Shown here: piece after piece, positions 27,827 through 36,507 of the stretch
Layout of the letters: every line of letters begins with the position of its first letter
How positions within the stretch are numbered: position 1 is the first letter of the stretch
Source: Leptolyngbya ohadii IS1
GTDB lineage: Bacteria; Cyanobacteriota; Cyanobacteriia; Elainellales; Elainellaceae
Reading direction: 5' to 3'
DNA length: 64,000 bases
Assembly (NCBI RefSeq): GCF_002215035.1
Contig: NZ_NKFP01000001.1
Span: forward strand, 1,113,501 to 1,177,500
The notes under the pieces: generated by a model
Told to the model about the DNA's origin: nothing
Seen by the model: only the letters and a program-made list of their open reading frames with translations
The model's database searches: none
Program-made: the position numbers and the translations under genes

Positions 27827-28765
27827 ATGGTGACGCATGAGGCACAAATCAAAAATACGGCTGCGCTGTCTGTCTACAGTCTGTACAAGCAGTATGGTGA
27901 CACAGCAGTTGTACAGAACGTAAGTTTTACCCTGAATCCCGGTGAGGTTTTGGGGCTGCTGGGTCCCAATGGAGCCGGAAAAACCACGATCGTTGGGATG
28001 CTGTATGGGGGCGTTGCTCCCACGCAAGGGTTTGTGCAGTTGGGTTCGATTCAGGTGCAGAGTGATGGGCGGGCGGCGCGTGCCAGGATGGGCATTGTTA
28101 CCCAGGAGGACAACCTCGATCCGGATTTCTCTGTGTTTGAAAATCTGCTTCACTTCGCGCACCATTATCGCCTGACGGGAAAGGCAGCCCGATCGCGCAT
28201 CGGTGAACTGCTGGCACAGGTCAACCTGGAGGAACACGCGCAGAAACGCATTGATGAACTGTCTGGCGGCATGAAGCGGCGTCTTGTGCTTGCCCGCGCC
28301 CTGATTAACTATCCCCAGGTTGTATTTCTGGATGAGCCAACCACCGGACTCGATCCCGATGCCCGTCAGGAATTCTGGAAGCTGGTGACTGACCTGAAAC
28401 AGCGGGGCTGTGGCGTACTGCTCACGACCCATTATATGGATGAGGCACAGCGCCTTTGCGATCGGCTGCTGCTCCTCCAGCAGGGTCAGGTGATTGACCA
28501 GGGCACCCCCGATGAATTGATCGATCGAACGATCGGCAAAGAAGTGGTTGAAATTGAAGGCGTTGATGAGGCAAAACTTCAGGCGTTGGCGGCTCAGTTC
28601 AAGACCTGGGGGCGTCCATTTGGCAGCGGCTATCTGGTGGCATTGCCAGAGTCATCAACCGCTCTGTGGGATCGTCTGGTTGCAACCCAACCTCAACGGC
28701 TCACTCGTCGTCAGGCAAACCTGGAAGATGTATTCCTTCGCTTAACGGGAAGAGTTTTAGAATGA
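27827..28765 (+). CDS. ABC exporter ATP-binding protein, NodI/DrrA-like
   Basis: A 312-residue ATPase of an ABC-2 exporter. Walker A is GPNGAGKTT near residue 47, the signature is LSGGMKRRLVLARAL near 145, Walker B is VVFLDEPTTGLD near 167, and the switch His is in LLTTHYMDEAQ. The GMKRR form of the signature and the C-terminal VFLRLTGRVLE end are typical of NodI/CcmA/DrrA exporters. Its stop overlaps the next gene's start (ATGA at 28762-28765). The cargo is unknown; members export lipo-oligosaccharides, drugs or lipids. Confidence 0.92.
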   Translation: MVTHEAQIKNTAALSVYSLYKQYGDTAVVQNVSFTLNPGEVLGLLGPNGAGKTTIVGMLYGGVAPTQGFVQLGSIQVQSDGRAARARMGIVTQEDNLDPDFSVFENLLHFAHHYRLTGKAARSRIGELLAQVNLEEHAQKRIDELSGGMKRRLVLARALINYPQVVFLDEPTTGLDPDARQEFWKLVTDLKQRGCGVLLTTHYMDEAQRLCDRLLLLQQGQVIDQGTPDELIDRTIGKEVVEIEGVDEAKLQALAAQFKTWGRPFGSGYLVALPESSTALWDRLVATQPQRLTRRQANLEDVFLRLTGRVLE

Positions 28766-29541
28766 AACGGATTACTGCAAATCCCTGGGGCATCTATTCG
28801 GTCTGGCATCGCCACGCGAAGGTATATCAGCGTACCTGGCTGGTAAACTGTTTGCCTCCAGTCTCGGAACCGATTATGTACCTGATTGCCTTTGGCTTCG
28901 GACTGTCTCCGCTGGTGGGGGAAATCACCTATGGCGGGCAGCAAGTCACCTATCTGCGGTTTATCGCACCTGCCATGATTGCGATCGGCGTTTTGTTTCA
29001 GTCCTTTTTTGAGGGCGCTTACGCCAGCTTTATCCGGCTCAACTTTCAAAAAACCTGGCAGGCGTTGTTGACCGCACCCCTGAGCTTTACGGAAGTTTTT
29101 CTGGGCGATTGGTTCTGGGCTGCGACAAAAGGCATGATTGCCGGACTGCTGACCGCACTGGTAACGATCGTCTGGGGACTTTATTCTCCGTTGAACCTGC
29201 TGGTATCCTTACCGCTGATGGTGCTGGGAAGCCTGCTGTTTGGGGCGATGGGATTGTTCACCGCTGGCTATGTTCGTCAACTTGACCAGATCAACATTCC
29301 GATCTTCCTATTCATCATTCCCATGTTTACGCTATGCGGCACGTACTTTCCTCGTGAAACCCTGCCCACCGTTTTAGGAAGGATTGCCACGGTGTTGCCT
29401 TTGTCCTCCCTGATCGATCTTCTGCGGTGGAATCTGGGGCTTCAACCCTATTGGTGGCTACAGCTTCTCTGGTTGATTCTGTTAACGGTTCTCTTTGTCA
29501 ATCTGGCAGTTCGTCAAATCTATCCCAAACTCGTCAAATAG
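28762..29541 (+). CDS. ABC-2 type permease, NodJ-like
   Basis: Membrane partner of the NodI-like ATPase, 259 residues from the ATG at 28762. I chose this start, not the in-frame one at 28666, because it gives the usual ATGA overlap with the ATPase gene and removes an upstream stretch lying inside that gene. About six membrane segments are visible, with the ABC-2 motif region LPLSSLIDLLRWNLGLQP near the end. Family length matches. Confidence 0.9.
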   Translation: MKRITANPWGIYSVWHRHAKVYQRTWLVNCLPPVSEPIMYLIAFGFGLSPLVGEITYGGQQVTYLRFIAPAMIAIGVLFQSFFEGAYASFIRLNFQKTWQALLTAPLSFTEVFLGDWFWAATKGMIAGLLTALVTIVWGLYSPLNLLVSLPLMVLGSLLFGAMGLFTAGYVRQLDQINIPIFLFIIPMFTLCGTYFPRETLPTVLGRIATVLPLSSLIDLLRWNLGLQPYWWLQLLWLILLTVLFVNLAVRQIYPKLVK

Positions 29542-29583
29542 AGGGTCAGATCAATTAACAAGATATGCAATCGCTGGATAGTA

Positions 29584-30387
29584 TTAATCTTCGAGATAGA
29601 TCATCTTGTGGGTCATGCCGCCGTCGATCGCAATATTCACGCCCGTAATAAACCCCGCCTGCTCCGATGCTAGGTAAAGCACCATATCTGCAACATCTTC
29701 GGGTTTCCCCACTCGTCCCACCGGATGCTGCTGCTGGTCGGCTTCCCTGATCTGGGGCGGGCGACGTTTCGATTTTTTCTGCCATTCACTGACCGCAATC
29801 CAGCCGGGACTGATGCAGTTAACGCGAATCTCCGGACCCAAACTATTTGCCAGCGCATGGGTGAGGGCAACCAGTCCGCCCTTTGTTGCAGAATAGGCTT
29901 CCGTGTTGGGTTCGGACATGGCAGCTCGCGTCGATGCGATGTTGATAATGGCTCCCCCCTGCGATCGAAGATGGGGCACTGCATATTTTGCACAGAGAAA
30001 TGCGCCCGTTAAATTAACTGCCAGCATCCGATTCCAGTGTTCCAGACTGAGCTGTTCAATCGGGTCGTTGGAGGGATGGGCAATTCCTGCGTTGTTGACC
30101 AGCAGATCCAGGCGATCGAATGATTGGATCGTTTGCTGCGTCATGGACTGCACAGAGGCTTCGTCCGAAACATCCGTTTGCACAAATTTGACCTGTCCCA
30201 CTTTGATTTGTTTCAGGGCTTGATATTCCGCGATCGTCTCTTCTCCTGCTTCCCTATCCTGATCGGCAATCATAACGCTGGCTCCTGCCTGGAGTAACCT
30301 TAGCGTGATTGCTTTCCCAATTCCCTGTGCCCCACCCGTGACGATCGCCGCTTTGCCTGTCCAGTTGTCGTTCATCGTCCCATTCAT
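29584..30387 (-). CDS. Short-chain dehydrogenase/reductase (SDR)
   Basis: A 267-residue classical SDR. The cofactor motif is TGGAQGIGKA near residue 18, the NNAG motif near 97, catalytic Ser in NIASTRAAMS, and YSATK near 163 with the catalytic Tyr and Lys. The C-terminal FITGVNIAIDGGM is typical of glucose-1-dehydrogenase-like members. A second in-frame ATG at 30375 (MNDNWTG) is an equally likely start. Substrate cannot be told. It is convergent with the NodJ-like gene. Confidence 0.88.
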   Translation of the reverse strand: MNGTMNDNWTGKAAIVTGGAQGIGKAITLRLLQAGASVMIADQDREAGEETIAEYQALKQIKVGQVKFVQTDVSDEASVQSMTQQTIQSFDRLDLLVNNAGIAHPSNDPIEQLSLEHWNRMLAVNLTGAFLCAKYAVPHLRSQGGAIINIASTRAAMSEPNTEAYSATKGGLVALTHALANSLGPEIRVNCISPGWIAVSEWQKKSKRRPPQIREADQQQHPVGRVGKPEDVADMVLYLASEQAGFITGVNIAIDGGMTHKMIYLED

Positions 30388-30513
30388 CCCGCTATTCTCA
30401 AGTGCTTTGCTCTAAATCACTGTAGTCCGTAAACTGCCTGACAATGCGACTGTCCTGAGAGGGATGAGCGATGATGAAGGATATGCTCACTGAAGTTCTT
30501 CTAGGAATTTTCT

Positions 30514-31401
30514 ATGCCGCGATCGATCGAATCTTCTGTAAAACCGGGTCGGTGGCTTTCCCTGGGACTTCAGCCGCTGGACGAATGCGAATGGCTGGAA
30601 ATAGAGGCTGATGCGCTTCAGCAAATTGAATTAAAGCGTCAGCTCATGAACGATCGCCATGATGAGGTTCTCGCCAGCTTACCGGAATCGATCGCCGCTC
30701 AGCAGGAAGTTCTCGATTTGCTGATTGCCCATTTGCTGCAACATTACCCGCAGCAGTATCGGCAGGAAGGAAATCAATTACATCATGATCTGACTGGACA
30801 GCGCTGGAAGATTAGCGAGTTTCGTCAGTTTCCGCTGGAGCTGGCAGGACGGCTTGTGCCGGAGGACTGGTGTGTGCTGCTGCCGAGTGAGAATTCCCAC
30901 AGGGATTATGTTCTAATGGCGGGGGCGGTCTGTTTTCCGTTTCGCTGGCGACTGCAAGACAAACTGGGGCGATCGCTGAGCGGCATTCACGCTCCGGTTC
31001 CAGGCTACGCAAAAAAGCTCTCGCGTCCGGTAAATAGCGTCTTCGATCGCCTCCGGTCTGACTATCCCAGCGTCCGCTTTAACTGGGGAATTGCCGATAC
31101 ACCCAGCCTATTCCTACCTGCCACCCACAGCGAAACTCCCGCCGATCCCACTATTTCGATCGAGAATGCGGGTTGTCGGCTCTGGCTGAGAATCGAACGG
31201 CAGACTCTACGCCGCCTACCTGATACGGGAGGGATTGTTTTTGGCATTCGCACCACGATCGAATCCCTCCAGCAGATTAAGGCTGATGCAGTCAGGGCAA
31301 ACCATTTGTTAGAAGCGATCGAACAGCTTCCTCCGACTGCCCAGAGCTACAAGAGTTTACTGCCACTCCAGTCAGTTTTGCTGTCTTACCTGCGTGGATA
31401 A
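30514..31401 (+). CDS. DUF3445 protein (heme-dependent oxidative N-demethylase-like)
   Basis: A 295-residue soluble protein of the DUF3445 family, whose characterised relative is the alpha subunit of a heme-dependent oxidative N-demethylase. Landmarks are LGLQPLDECEWLEID-like start, HDLTGQRWKI, and the strongly conserved IHAPVPGYAKKLSRPVNSVF near residue 155, followed by RFNWGIADTPSLF. The PVPG-Y-H region contains the conserved His. A reductase partner normally supplies electrons, but none is adjacent. The nearby heme-oxygenase/hemN cluster is on the other strand, convergent with it. Confidence 0.82.
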   Translation: MPRSIESSVKPGRWLSLGLQPLDECEWLEIEADALQQIELKRQLMNDRHDEVLASLPESIAAQQEVLDLLIAHLLQHYPQQYRQEGNQLHHDLTGQRWKISEFRQFPLELAGRLVPEDWCVLLPSENSHRDYVLMAGAVCFPFRWRLQDKLGRSLSGIHAPVPGYAKKLSRPVNSVFDRLRSDYPSVRFNWGIADTPSLFLPATHSETPADPTISIENAGCRLWLRIERQTLRRLPDTGGIVFGIRTTIESLQQIKADAVRANHLLEAIEQLPPTAQSYKSLLPLQSVLLSYLRG

Positions 31402-31433
31402 ACCCATAGAGCTAGATTGAACCAGACAGCGCA

Positions 31434-32273
31434 TCAAACCTTTTGCGGCGGCATAACCACCTTGCGAGCCAGCCCAATTTGCTTCAGAAACAGGATGGCC
31501 CACCAGGTCATATCCAGCTCCCACCAGCGCCAGCCTGCTTTTGCCACATTGGGATAGGCGTGATGATTATTGTGCCAGCCTTCGCCATAGGTAAGAATCG
31601 CTGCCCACCACAGGTTGCGCGAGTTGTCCTCAATCTTAAACGTGCGATAGCCCCAAACATGGGTGACGGAATTGATCATCCAGGTTGTATGCCACAGCAA
31701 AACGGCTCGAACAAACACACCGTAGATGACAAATGACCAACCTCCCAGCACATACAGCAATAAAGCGATCGGGAATTGAAGGAGGATAAAGTAGCGATTC
31801 AGCCAGCGATAAAACGAGTGACGCACCAGATCGGGCGCATACCGCTTGTACTGTTCATATTCAAAGAATTCTGATCGGGGATACATAATCCACATCATAT
31901 GGCTCCACCAGAACCCCTTCTGCGCCGAATAGGGATCTTTCGTTTTATCTTCGGTAAACGCATGGTGCAGCCGATGTCCCGCCACCCAGAAGATAGGTCC
32001 ACCCTGCAATGCCGCCGCGCCAACCAGGGCGATCGTATATTCAAGCCATTGGGGAACTTGGAAACTCCGGTGACTCAGCAGCCGATGATACCCCAAACAA
32101 ATCCCAATACTGCCCAGCAGCCAATGGAGCAACAGCGTCATCCCCAACGCAGACCAGGAGAAAAACCACGGAGCCAGCAGCGCTACCCCATGCACACTCG
32201 CAAAAAAAATAACCGCAGTCCAGTTCAGCCTCAGCTTTTCCTGTGGGGCTGTTAATTCTTGATTCAATGTCAT
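31434..32273 (-). CDS. desC: Acyl-lipid/acyl-CoA delta-9 fatty acid desaturase
   Basis: A 279-residue di-iron membrane desaturase that introduces the first double bond into stearoyl or palmitoyl chains. The three His boxes are HRLLSH (63-68), HRLHH (100-104) and HNNHH (234-238). I chose the ATG at 32273 because GAGGA lies 8 bp upstream; an upstream TTG start at 32312 has no such site. It is the last gene of a minus-strand set with hemN and heme oxygenase. In some cyanobacteria a desaturase gene belongs with ho and hemN to the oxygen-responsive regulon, which suggests a low-oxygen isoform here. Confidence 0.93.
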   Translation of the reverse strand: MTLNQELTAPQEKLRLNWTAVIFFASVHGVALLAPWFFSWSALGMTLLLHWLLGSIGICLGYHRLLSHRSFQVPQWLEYTIALVGAAALQGGPIFWVAGHRLHHAFTEDKTKDPYSAQKGFWWSHMMWIMYPRSEFFEYEQYKRYAPDLVRHSFYRWLNRYFILLQFPIALLLYVLGGWSFVIYGVFVRAVLLWHTTWMINSVTHVWGYRTFKIEDNSRNLWWAAILTYGEGWHNNHHAYPNVAKAGWRWWELDMTWWAILFLKQIGLARKVVMPPQKV

Positions 32274-32345
32274 TAATACGTCCTCAACCACACGATTTTG
32301 TCTCCTCACCAATCCAATTCTTGTGCCAATTCCCCTGCCAGGAGC

Positions 32346-33746
32346 CTAAATTCCTTTCGAGAAACTTGCCGTAATTTTCTGTCTCAAATAGGCATCAAAT
32401 GCAGCCGCAATGTTACGAATCAGCAGCCGTCCGATCGGCGTCACCTGGATGTGATTGTGCGATAGTTGAACCAGTCCATCGGCTTCCAAGCGCTTTAGCT
32501 CCGATCGCTCAGGAAAGAAGTATTCATCAAAATCCTCATCGAAACTGAGGTGATATTTCTCCTGCAAATCATCCTTGGAAAGCTGAAACTGGCACATCAA
32601 TTCCATGATTGCCGTGCGGCGAATAATATCTTCCTTGCTGAGGCTAACCCCCCGCTCGATCGGCAGCACTCCAGCATCGATCGTCCGATAAAACTCCTTC
32701 AGTCGCTTGTAGTTCTGCACATAAACGTCATTCAGCATACTGATCGAAGTGACTCCAAACCCAACCAGATCGGATTCGGGCTTCGTTGTATATCCTTGAA
32801 AATTGCGGTGAAGCTGTCCCTGCTGCTGGGCAACGGCTAATTCATCATTGGGTTTGGCAAAATGATCCATGCCAATGTACTGATACCCGTTTTCGGTCAA
32901 TTCCTCGATCGTCATCTTCAGGATATCCAGCTTTTCGGATGCTTCAGGTAGGGCTTCCTGGGGAATGCGTCGCTGGATCGGCTTCAGCCAGGGTACATAG
33001 GCAAAATTAAAGACCGCAATGCGATCGGGGTTCAGCTTAATCGTCTTGCGAATCGTGTCGCGAAACGTTTGCAGCGATTGGTAGGGCAAACCGTAGATCA
33101 AATCAACGTTCACACTTTCAAAGCCTGCTGCCCGCACCCAGTCCATCACGTTAAACAGGGTTTCCTCCGGCTGAATGCGATTGATTGCCTCCTGCACCTT
33201 AGGATTGAAGTCCTGAATCCCAAAGCTAATTCGGTTAAACCCTAGCTGACGCAAAACTCTGATATATTCCCGATCGAGCGGTCGCGGATTCACTTCGATC
33301 GATACTTCCGCATTGTCCTCAAATCGAAAATTCTGGGTGATTTCATGCCAGAGGGTTTCAATCTGATCCAGCGATAGATAATTAGGGGTTCCGCCGCCCC
33401 AGTGCATCTGATTTACACTCCGCCGATCGCGATCGACCAAACCAGCCATTTGCCGAATATGCCGCAGCGTATAGCCAAGGTAGGGTTCTGAGATTTCTCT
33501 CCGCTGGGTAATCACGGTATTGCAGCCGCAAAAATAGCAGGGTGTTTCACAGAATGGAATATGGCAATAGAGCGACAAAGGCGTTTTCTTATAGTTGCCA
33601 ACGGCAAGCGAAGCGCGAAAATCAATTTCTTCAAATTCAGGTTTTAACTCTGTCGCAGGCGGATAGCTGGTATAGCGAGGAACCGGATAATCGTATTTGC
33701 GAAGCAAAGCAGAGTCAAATTGAACCGCAGGCAGCGAAACAGTCAT
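32346..33746 (-). CDS. hemN: Oxygen-independent coproporphyrinogen III oxidase
   Basis: A 466-residue radical-SAM enzyme that converts coproporphyrinogen III to protoporphyrinogen IX without oxygen. The iron-sulfur motif is CETPCYFC (Cys66, Cys70, Cys73), preceded by LYCHIPF, with the glycine-rich GGGTPNYL near 122 and the C-terminal HemN domain. AGGAG lies 5 bp before the ATG. It lies 14 bp downstream of the heme oxygenase gene. The combination lets heme and bilin synthesis continue when oxygen is low. Length agrees with true HemN, not HemW. Confidence 0.95.
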   Translation of the reverse strand: MTVSLPAVQFDSALLRKYDYPVPRYTSYPPATELKPEFEEIDFRASLAVGNYKKTPLSLYCHIPFCETPCYFCGCNTVITQRREISEPYLGYTLRHIRQMAGLVDRDRRSVNQMHWGGGTPNYLSLDQIETLWHEITQNFRFEDNAEVSIEVNPRPLDREYIRVLRQLGFNRISFGIQDFNPKVQEAINRIQPEETLFNVMDWVRAAGFESVNVDLIYGLPYQSLQTFRDTIRKTIKLNPDRIAVFNFAYVPWLKPIQRRIPQEALPEASEKLDILKMTIEELTENGYQYIGMDHFAKPNDELAVAQQQGQLHRNFQGYTTKPESDLVGFGVTSISMLNDVYVQNYKRLKEFYRTIDAGVLPIERGVSLSKEDIIRRTAIMELMCQFQLSKDDLQEKYHLSFDEDFDEYFFPERSELKRLEADGLVQLSHNHIQVTPIGRLLIRNIAAAFDAYLRQKITASFSKGI

Positions 33747-33760
33747 GAGTCTCCTGCTCC

Positions 33761-34516
33761 CTAGATGCTATATTCTGCAACAGGTGCCTGAGCCGCAACC
33801 GGAATCCGCTCCGTACTGCCGGGACGATCCTGACGAGTCAGCAAATCAAAAACATGGCTGCCAATCACGGCTTTTACATCGTCTTCCAACTCATGCACCA
33901 TATCGCGGTTTAGCATAAAGGCACGATTTGCCTCATCCACAATTTCCTGAATCGCAGTTTCATCCAGCGGCAGCGAATTCAGTGTATCCCGATATTTTTC
34001 CTTGAAATTCCGCTTTGCTTCGATCGTTGGAATTTGCTCAAACTCATACATTGCTGTACCGCGATCGGCAGGCAGATTCATTGCAGAACGAACAATATTC
34101 TTCAATGCTTGTCCCCCCGATAGATCGCCCATATAGCGAGTATAGGAATGGGCAATTAGCAAAGTCGGGTTAGTATCGCTGACTTCCCGCAGGCGATCGA
34201 CATAAACCTGTCCGGCAGGGAGGGGAGCAATCTGTTCCCGCCAGTTTTCACCGTAGTAATAAGCAAGATCCTGCTCCAGATGGGCAGCGCGATCGAGTTC
34301 CGGGAAATACACGGCTTTCAAGATCGGGTTATTTTGATGGCGTCGCAGTTCTGCTTCCAGGGTGCTGTAGACGTAGTACAGGTTTGCCAGCAGTTTCCGA
34401 AATGGCTCCCGTTCCACAATTCCTTTCAGGAAGCACTTCATGTAGGCGGTATTCTCTGCGATCGTGTGGGAGTGTTTGGTTCCTTCCCGGAGGCGTTGCG
34501 CTAAGTCCTGACTCAT
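33761..34516 (-). CDS. ho: Heme oxygenase (biliverdin-forming)
   Basis: A 251-residue enzyme that opens heme to biliverdin, iron and CO, the first step of phycobilin synthesis. The N-terminal EGTKHSHTIAENTAYMKCF carries the proximal His (His17), and the distal helix reads YTRYMGDLSGGQALKNI. GAGGAA lies 7 bp before the ATG. Being first in a cluster with hemN and desC, it is probably the micro-oxic isoform (Ho2-like) rather than the constitutive Ho1. A ChlR-type regulator is the known controller of such clusters in other cyanobacteria but is not in this window. Confidence 0.93.
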   Translation of the reverse strand: MSQDLAQRLREGTKHSHTIAENTAYMKCFLKGIVEREPFRKLLANLYYVYSTLEAELRRHQNNPILKAVYFPELDRAAHLEQDLAYYYGENWREQIAPLPAGQVYVDRLREVSDTNPTLLIAHSYTRYMGDLSGGQALKNIVRSAMNLPADRGTAMYEFEQIPTIEAKRNFKEKYRDTLNSLPLDETAIQEIVDEANRAFMLNRDMVHELEDDVKAVIGSHVFDLLTRQDRPGSTERIPVAAQAPVAEYSI

Positions 34517-34531
34517 ATCTAATTCCTCGTA

Positions 34532-34615
34532 GTCAAATTCTTGTGGTCAAATTCTTGGGGTCAAATCTTTGTGGTCAAATTCTTGGGTCAAATCCTTCTG
34601 ATCAAAATGGTCAAA
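34532..34615. repeat. Degenerate 13-15-bp tandem repeat (GTCAAATTCTTGTG)
   Basis: About six imperfect units sharing GTCAAATTCTTG lie immediately upstream of the heme oxygenase ribosome site, so they would be in its 5' leader if transcription starts further up. The last units (ATCAAAATG, GTCAAAG) decay. There are no constant spacers, so it is not a CRISPR array. Confidence 0.65.
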
Positions 34616-34716
34616 GCATGACGTCAGTTGCAGTGAAAATCAGACCTGCTTGAAGCAGATCCAGCCCGGCATCTCAGCCAAAAGCTCAACACAAAAAACT
34701 ATATAGCTATTGAGCG

Positions 34717-34739
34717 ATAAAAGGCAAGTGGCTTTTTAT
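34717..34739. promoter_or_regulatory. 23-bp near-perfect palindrome (operator or hairpin candidate)
   Basis: ATAAAAGGC at 34717-34725 mirrors GGCTTTTTAT ending at 34739, with one G-T and one mismatch. It is 200 bp upstream of heme oxygenase. It could be an operator for an oxygen- or iron-responsive regulator, or a weak terminator. Confidence 0.4.
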
Positions 34740-34835
34740 GACTTAATTGGTTTTTGTTGTGACAGCTCCTGAAAGTCAAGGATCTTCTCATTTTGAGGCA
34801 AAGCCATCGACATCTTCTCCTCACGCTAATACGAT

Positions 34836-34855
34836 ATATAGATCAAGCGCTATAT
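34836..34855. promoter_or_regulatory. Inverted repeat ATATAG-N8-CTATAT
   Basis: A 6-bp perfect inverted repeat with an 8-bp spacer in the divergent region between the heme oxygenase cluster and the hydrolase gene. AT-rich, so chance is possible. Confidence 0.3.
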
Positions 34856-35076
34856 GAACATCTATTGGTTTGTGCAAGTTGGAATAGCGAAAGAGGATGA
34901 TCGCATCCTCGCATTAAGCGTCTGCCTCTCTGAATTACTGGTAAACGTCTTTATGAAAGAACGTCTTTGTTAAAGAATGCCTTTAACCGGGGAAAACCCC
35001 GTAAATCCTGAGTATCATCAGGGCAGCCCTGGTAATACTTTTTCTTTTCTGATCCGGTAATCCAGTAATTCAGAAT

Positions 35077-35937
35077 ATGGAAGCAGCAAGACTATCCCAA
35101 ATTTCCACCCAGCAGCGATCGCTAACTCTGCCCGACCTGCAACTCTCCTATCTGGAGTGGAATCGGGGACAGGAACCTCTACTTCTGCTGCACGGCATGG
35201 CGGATCACAGCCTGGTCTGGGTGGAGCTGGGGGATTTTTTGCAGGAACGCTACCATATTCTCGCCCCGGATCTGCGGGGGCACGGCAACAGCGGCAAACC
35301 TGCAACGGGCTATTGCAGTAAGGACATTATTTCGGATTTAGAGGCGCTAATGCAGCATCAGGGCTGGGACTCTGCCCATGTTGTTGCCCATTCCTGGTCT
35401 GCCAAGGTGGCTGCACTGTGGGCAACTCAAAACCCTAAAGCAATCCGAAGCCTGGTGCTAATCGATCCCTTTTTTATCAACTCCATGCCCCGCTGGCTAA
35501 AGCCCACTTTCCCGGTGCTGTACCGTACCCTGCCCTTCCTCAAGATGATGGGACCGTTCGCTAGCTATGAACAGGCAGCACAACAGGCGCAACAGCTAAA
35601 ACAGTACCGGGGATGGAGTGCGTTGCAGCAGGCGGTATTTGCAGCGGGAATTGAACAGAAGCCGAATGGTCAATGGGGCAGTAAATTTGTGGTTCAGGCG
35701 AGGGATGAAATTTTTGATGATGTGATGGTCGTCGCCGGATTAACAGAACCCGTTTCCATTCCGACCCTATTTATTCAGCCGGAGCAGGGGTTAAACCGCA
35801 CAGAGTGGCAGCTCAAGCCGTACAAAACCTATTTAAAGAATTTAGAAATCGCTCAAGTTCCGGGAAATCACTGGTGTTTCTTGGTTGAACCCATTGCATT
35901 TAATCAAGCCGTTGCCGAATTTTTAGCGGCTCAGTAA
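35077..35937 (+). CDS. Alpha/beta hydrolase
   Basis: A 286-residue soluble alpha/beta-hydrolase-fold protein. The oxyanion motif is LLLHGMADHS near residue 45 and LAPDLRGHGNSGKP follows near 68. The nucleophile elbow is AHSWSAK near 106, with Ala in place of the usual Gly after the Ser. The catalytic His is probably in VPGNHWCFLVEP near the end. The family covers esterases, lactonases and haloperoxidases, so no substrate is given. Confidence 0.85.
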   Translation: MEAARLSQISTQQRSLTLPDLQLSYLEWNRGQEPLLLLHGMADHSLVWVELGDFLQERYHILAPDLRGHGNSGKPATGYCSKDIISDLEALMQHQGWDSAHVVAHSWSAKVAALWATQNPKAIRSLVLIDPFFINSMPRWLKPTFPVLYRTLPFLKMMGPFASYEQAAQQAQQLKQYRGWSALQQAVFAAGIEQKPNGQWGSKFVVQARDEIFDDVMVVAGLTEPVSIPTLFIQPEQGLNRTEWQLKPYKTYLKNLEIAQVPGNHWCFLVEPIAFNQAVAEFLAAQ

Positions 35938-35991
35938 AAGATCAGCGTTTTGGTCAAACTACATTGAAATATAGAGTCTTTGAATAGGCGA

Positions 35992-36420
35992 ATGATGATG
36001 GCAAGGAAATCAAAGGGATTTGGGGAACTGATCAACCAGCAGGGCAAGCTCAAGATGTCTGACACGATGAAGGCATTTGTAAAGCCCTATTGGGATGAAA
36101 CTCACGATCGAGAGGGTCGCCTCAAGCTCTTGTCCGTTGCGGTCATTGCGTGGAACCTGACGCTTTCCTCTGCGGATCAGCAGCGGCAGGATATGGAGAA
36201 TATGATTCGGGAAATTTGCGGTGAGGATGACCAGGCAAAACAGGATATGCGTGAAATCCTCGAAGAATTGATGGCACGAAAGCGGTCTGCCTTTGCGAAT
36301 ATCCGCCGATACATTGTCGATTTTGAGCTGCGGGAGACTCACGATGATGTCCATTTGTCAGTCGTTTCTGCACCGATGCCGGAGAATAGGCGTAAGCTTT
36401 CTTCTCCTGATATCTCCTGA
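35992..36420 (+). CDS. Small protein of unknown function
   Basis: About 142 residues from the first ATG; two more ATGs follow directly, and the AGG at 35986 would favour the third (35998). A TTG upstream (35980) is less likely. The sequence is basic at the start and mostly helical, with a LKLLSVAVIAWNLTLSS core and an acidic DMENMIREICGEDDQAKQDM helix. I recognise no family. It could be a small regulator or adaptor; nothing further can be said. Confidence 0.55.
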   Translation: MMMARKSKGFGELINQQGKLKMSDTMKAFVKPYWDETHDREGRLKLLSVAVIAWNLTLSSADQQRQDMENMIREICGEDDQAKQDMREILEELMARKRSAFANIRRYIVDFELRETHDDVHLSVVSAPMPENRRKLSSPDIS

Positions 36421-36429
36421 TAAAAAGAG

Positions 36430-36467
36430 AAATTAGCTAACGAAAGCTAAATTAGCTGACGAAAGCC
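36430..36467. terminator. Two 19-bp direct repeats, each able to form a hairpin, at a convergent junction
   Basis: AAATTAGCTAACGAAAGCT and AAATTAGCTGACGAAAGCC are adjacent. The first unit with following bases gives the inverted pair TTAGCT / AGCTAA. It lies 9 bp after the stop of the small protein and before the convergent VOC gene, so a termination role is plausible. No T-run follows. Confidence 0.4.
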
Positions 36468-36507
36468 AAATCGGAAATTGCGGCATCAGTCAAGCCAAGC
36501 GTCAGGA

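Larger units (their letters stand above)
34517..35076. promoter_or_regulatory. Divergent promoter region upstream of the heme oxygenase cluster
   Basis: No gene is seen in 560 bp. It holds a tandem repeat right next to the heme oxygenase start (34532-34615) and two palindromes (34717-34739 and 34836-34855), listed separately. These must lie among the controls for the low-oxygen cluster and the hydrolase gene at 35077. Confidence 0.5.

Noticed and set aside
34532-34615. Possible CRISPR array
   Set aside because: Units are contiguous, imperfect and lack spacers; no cas gene is in the window.
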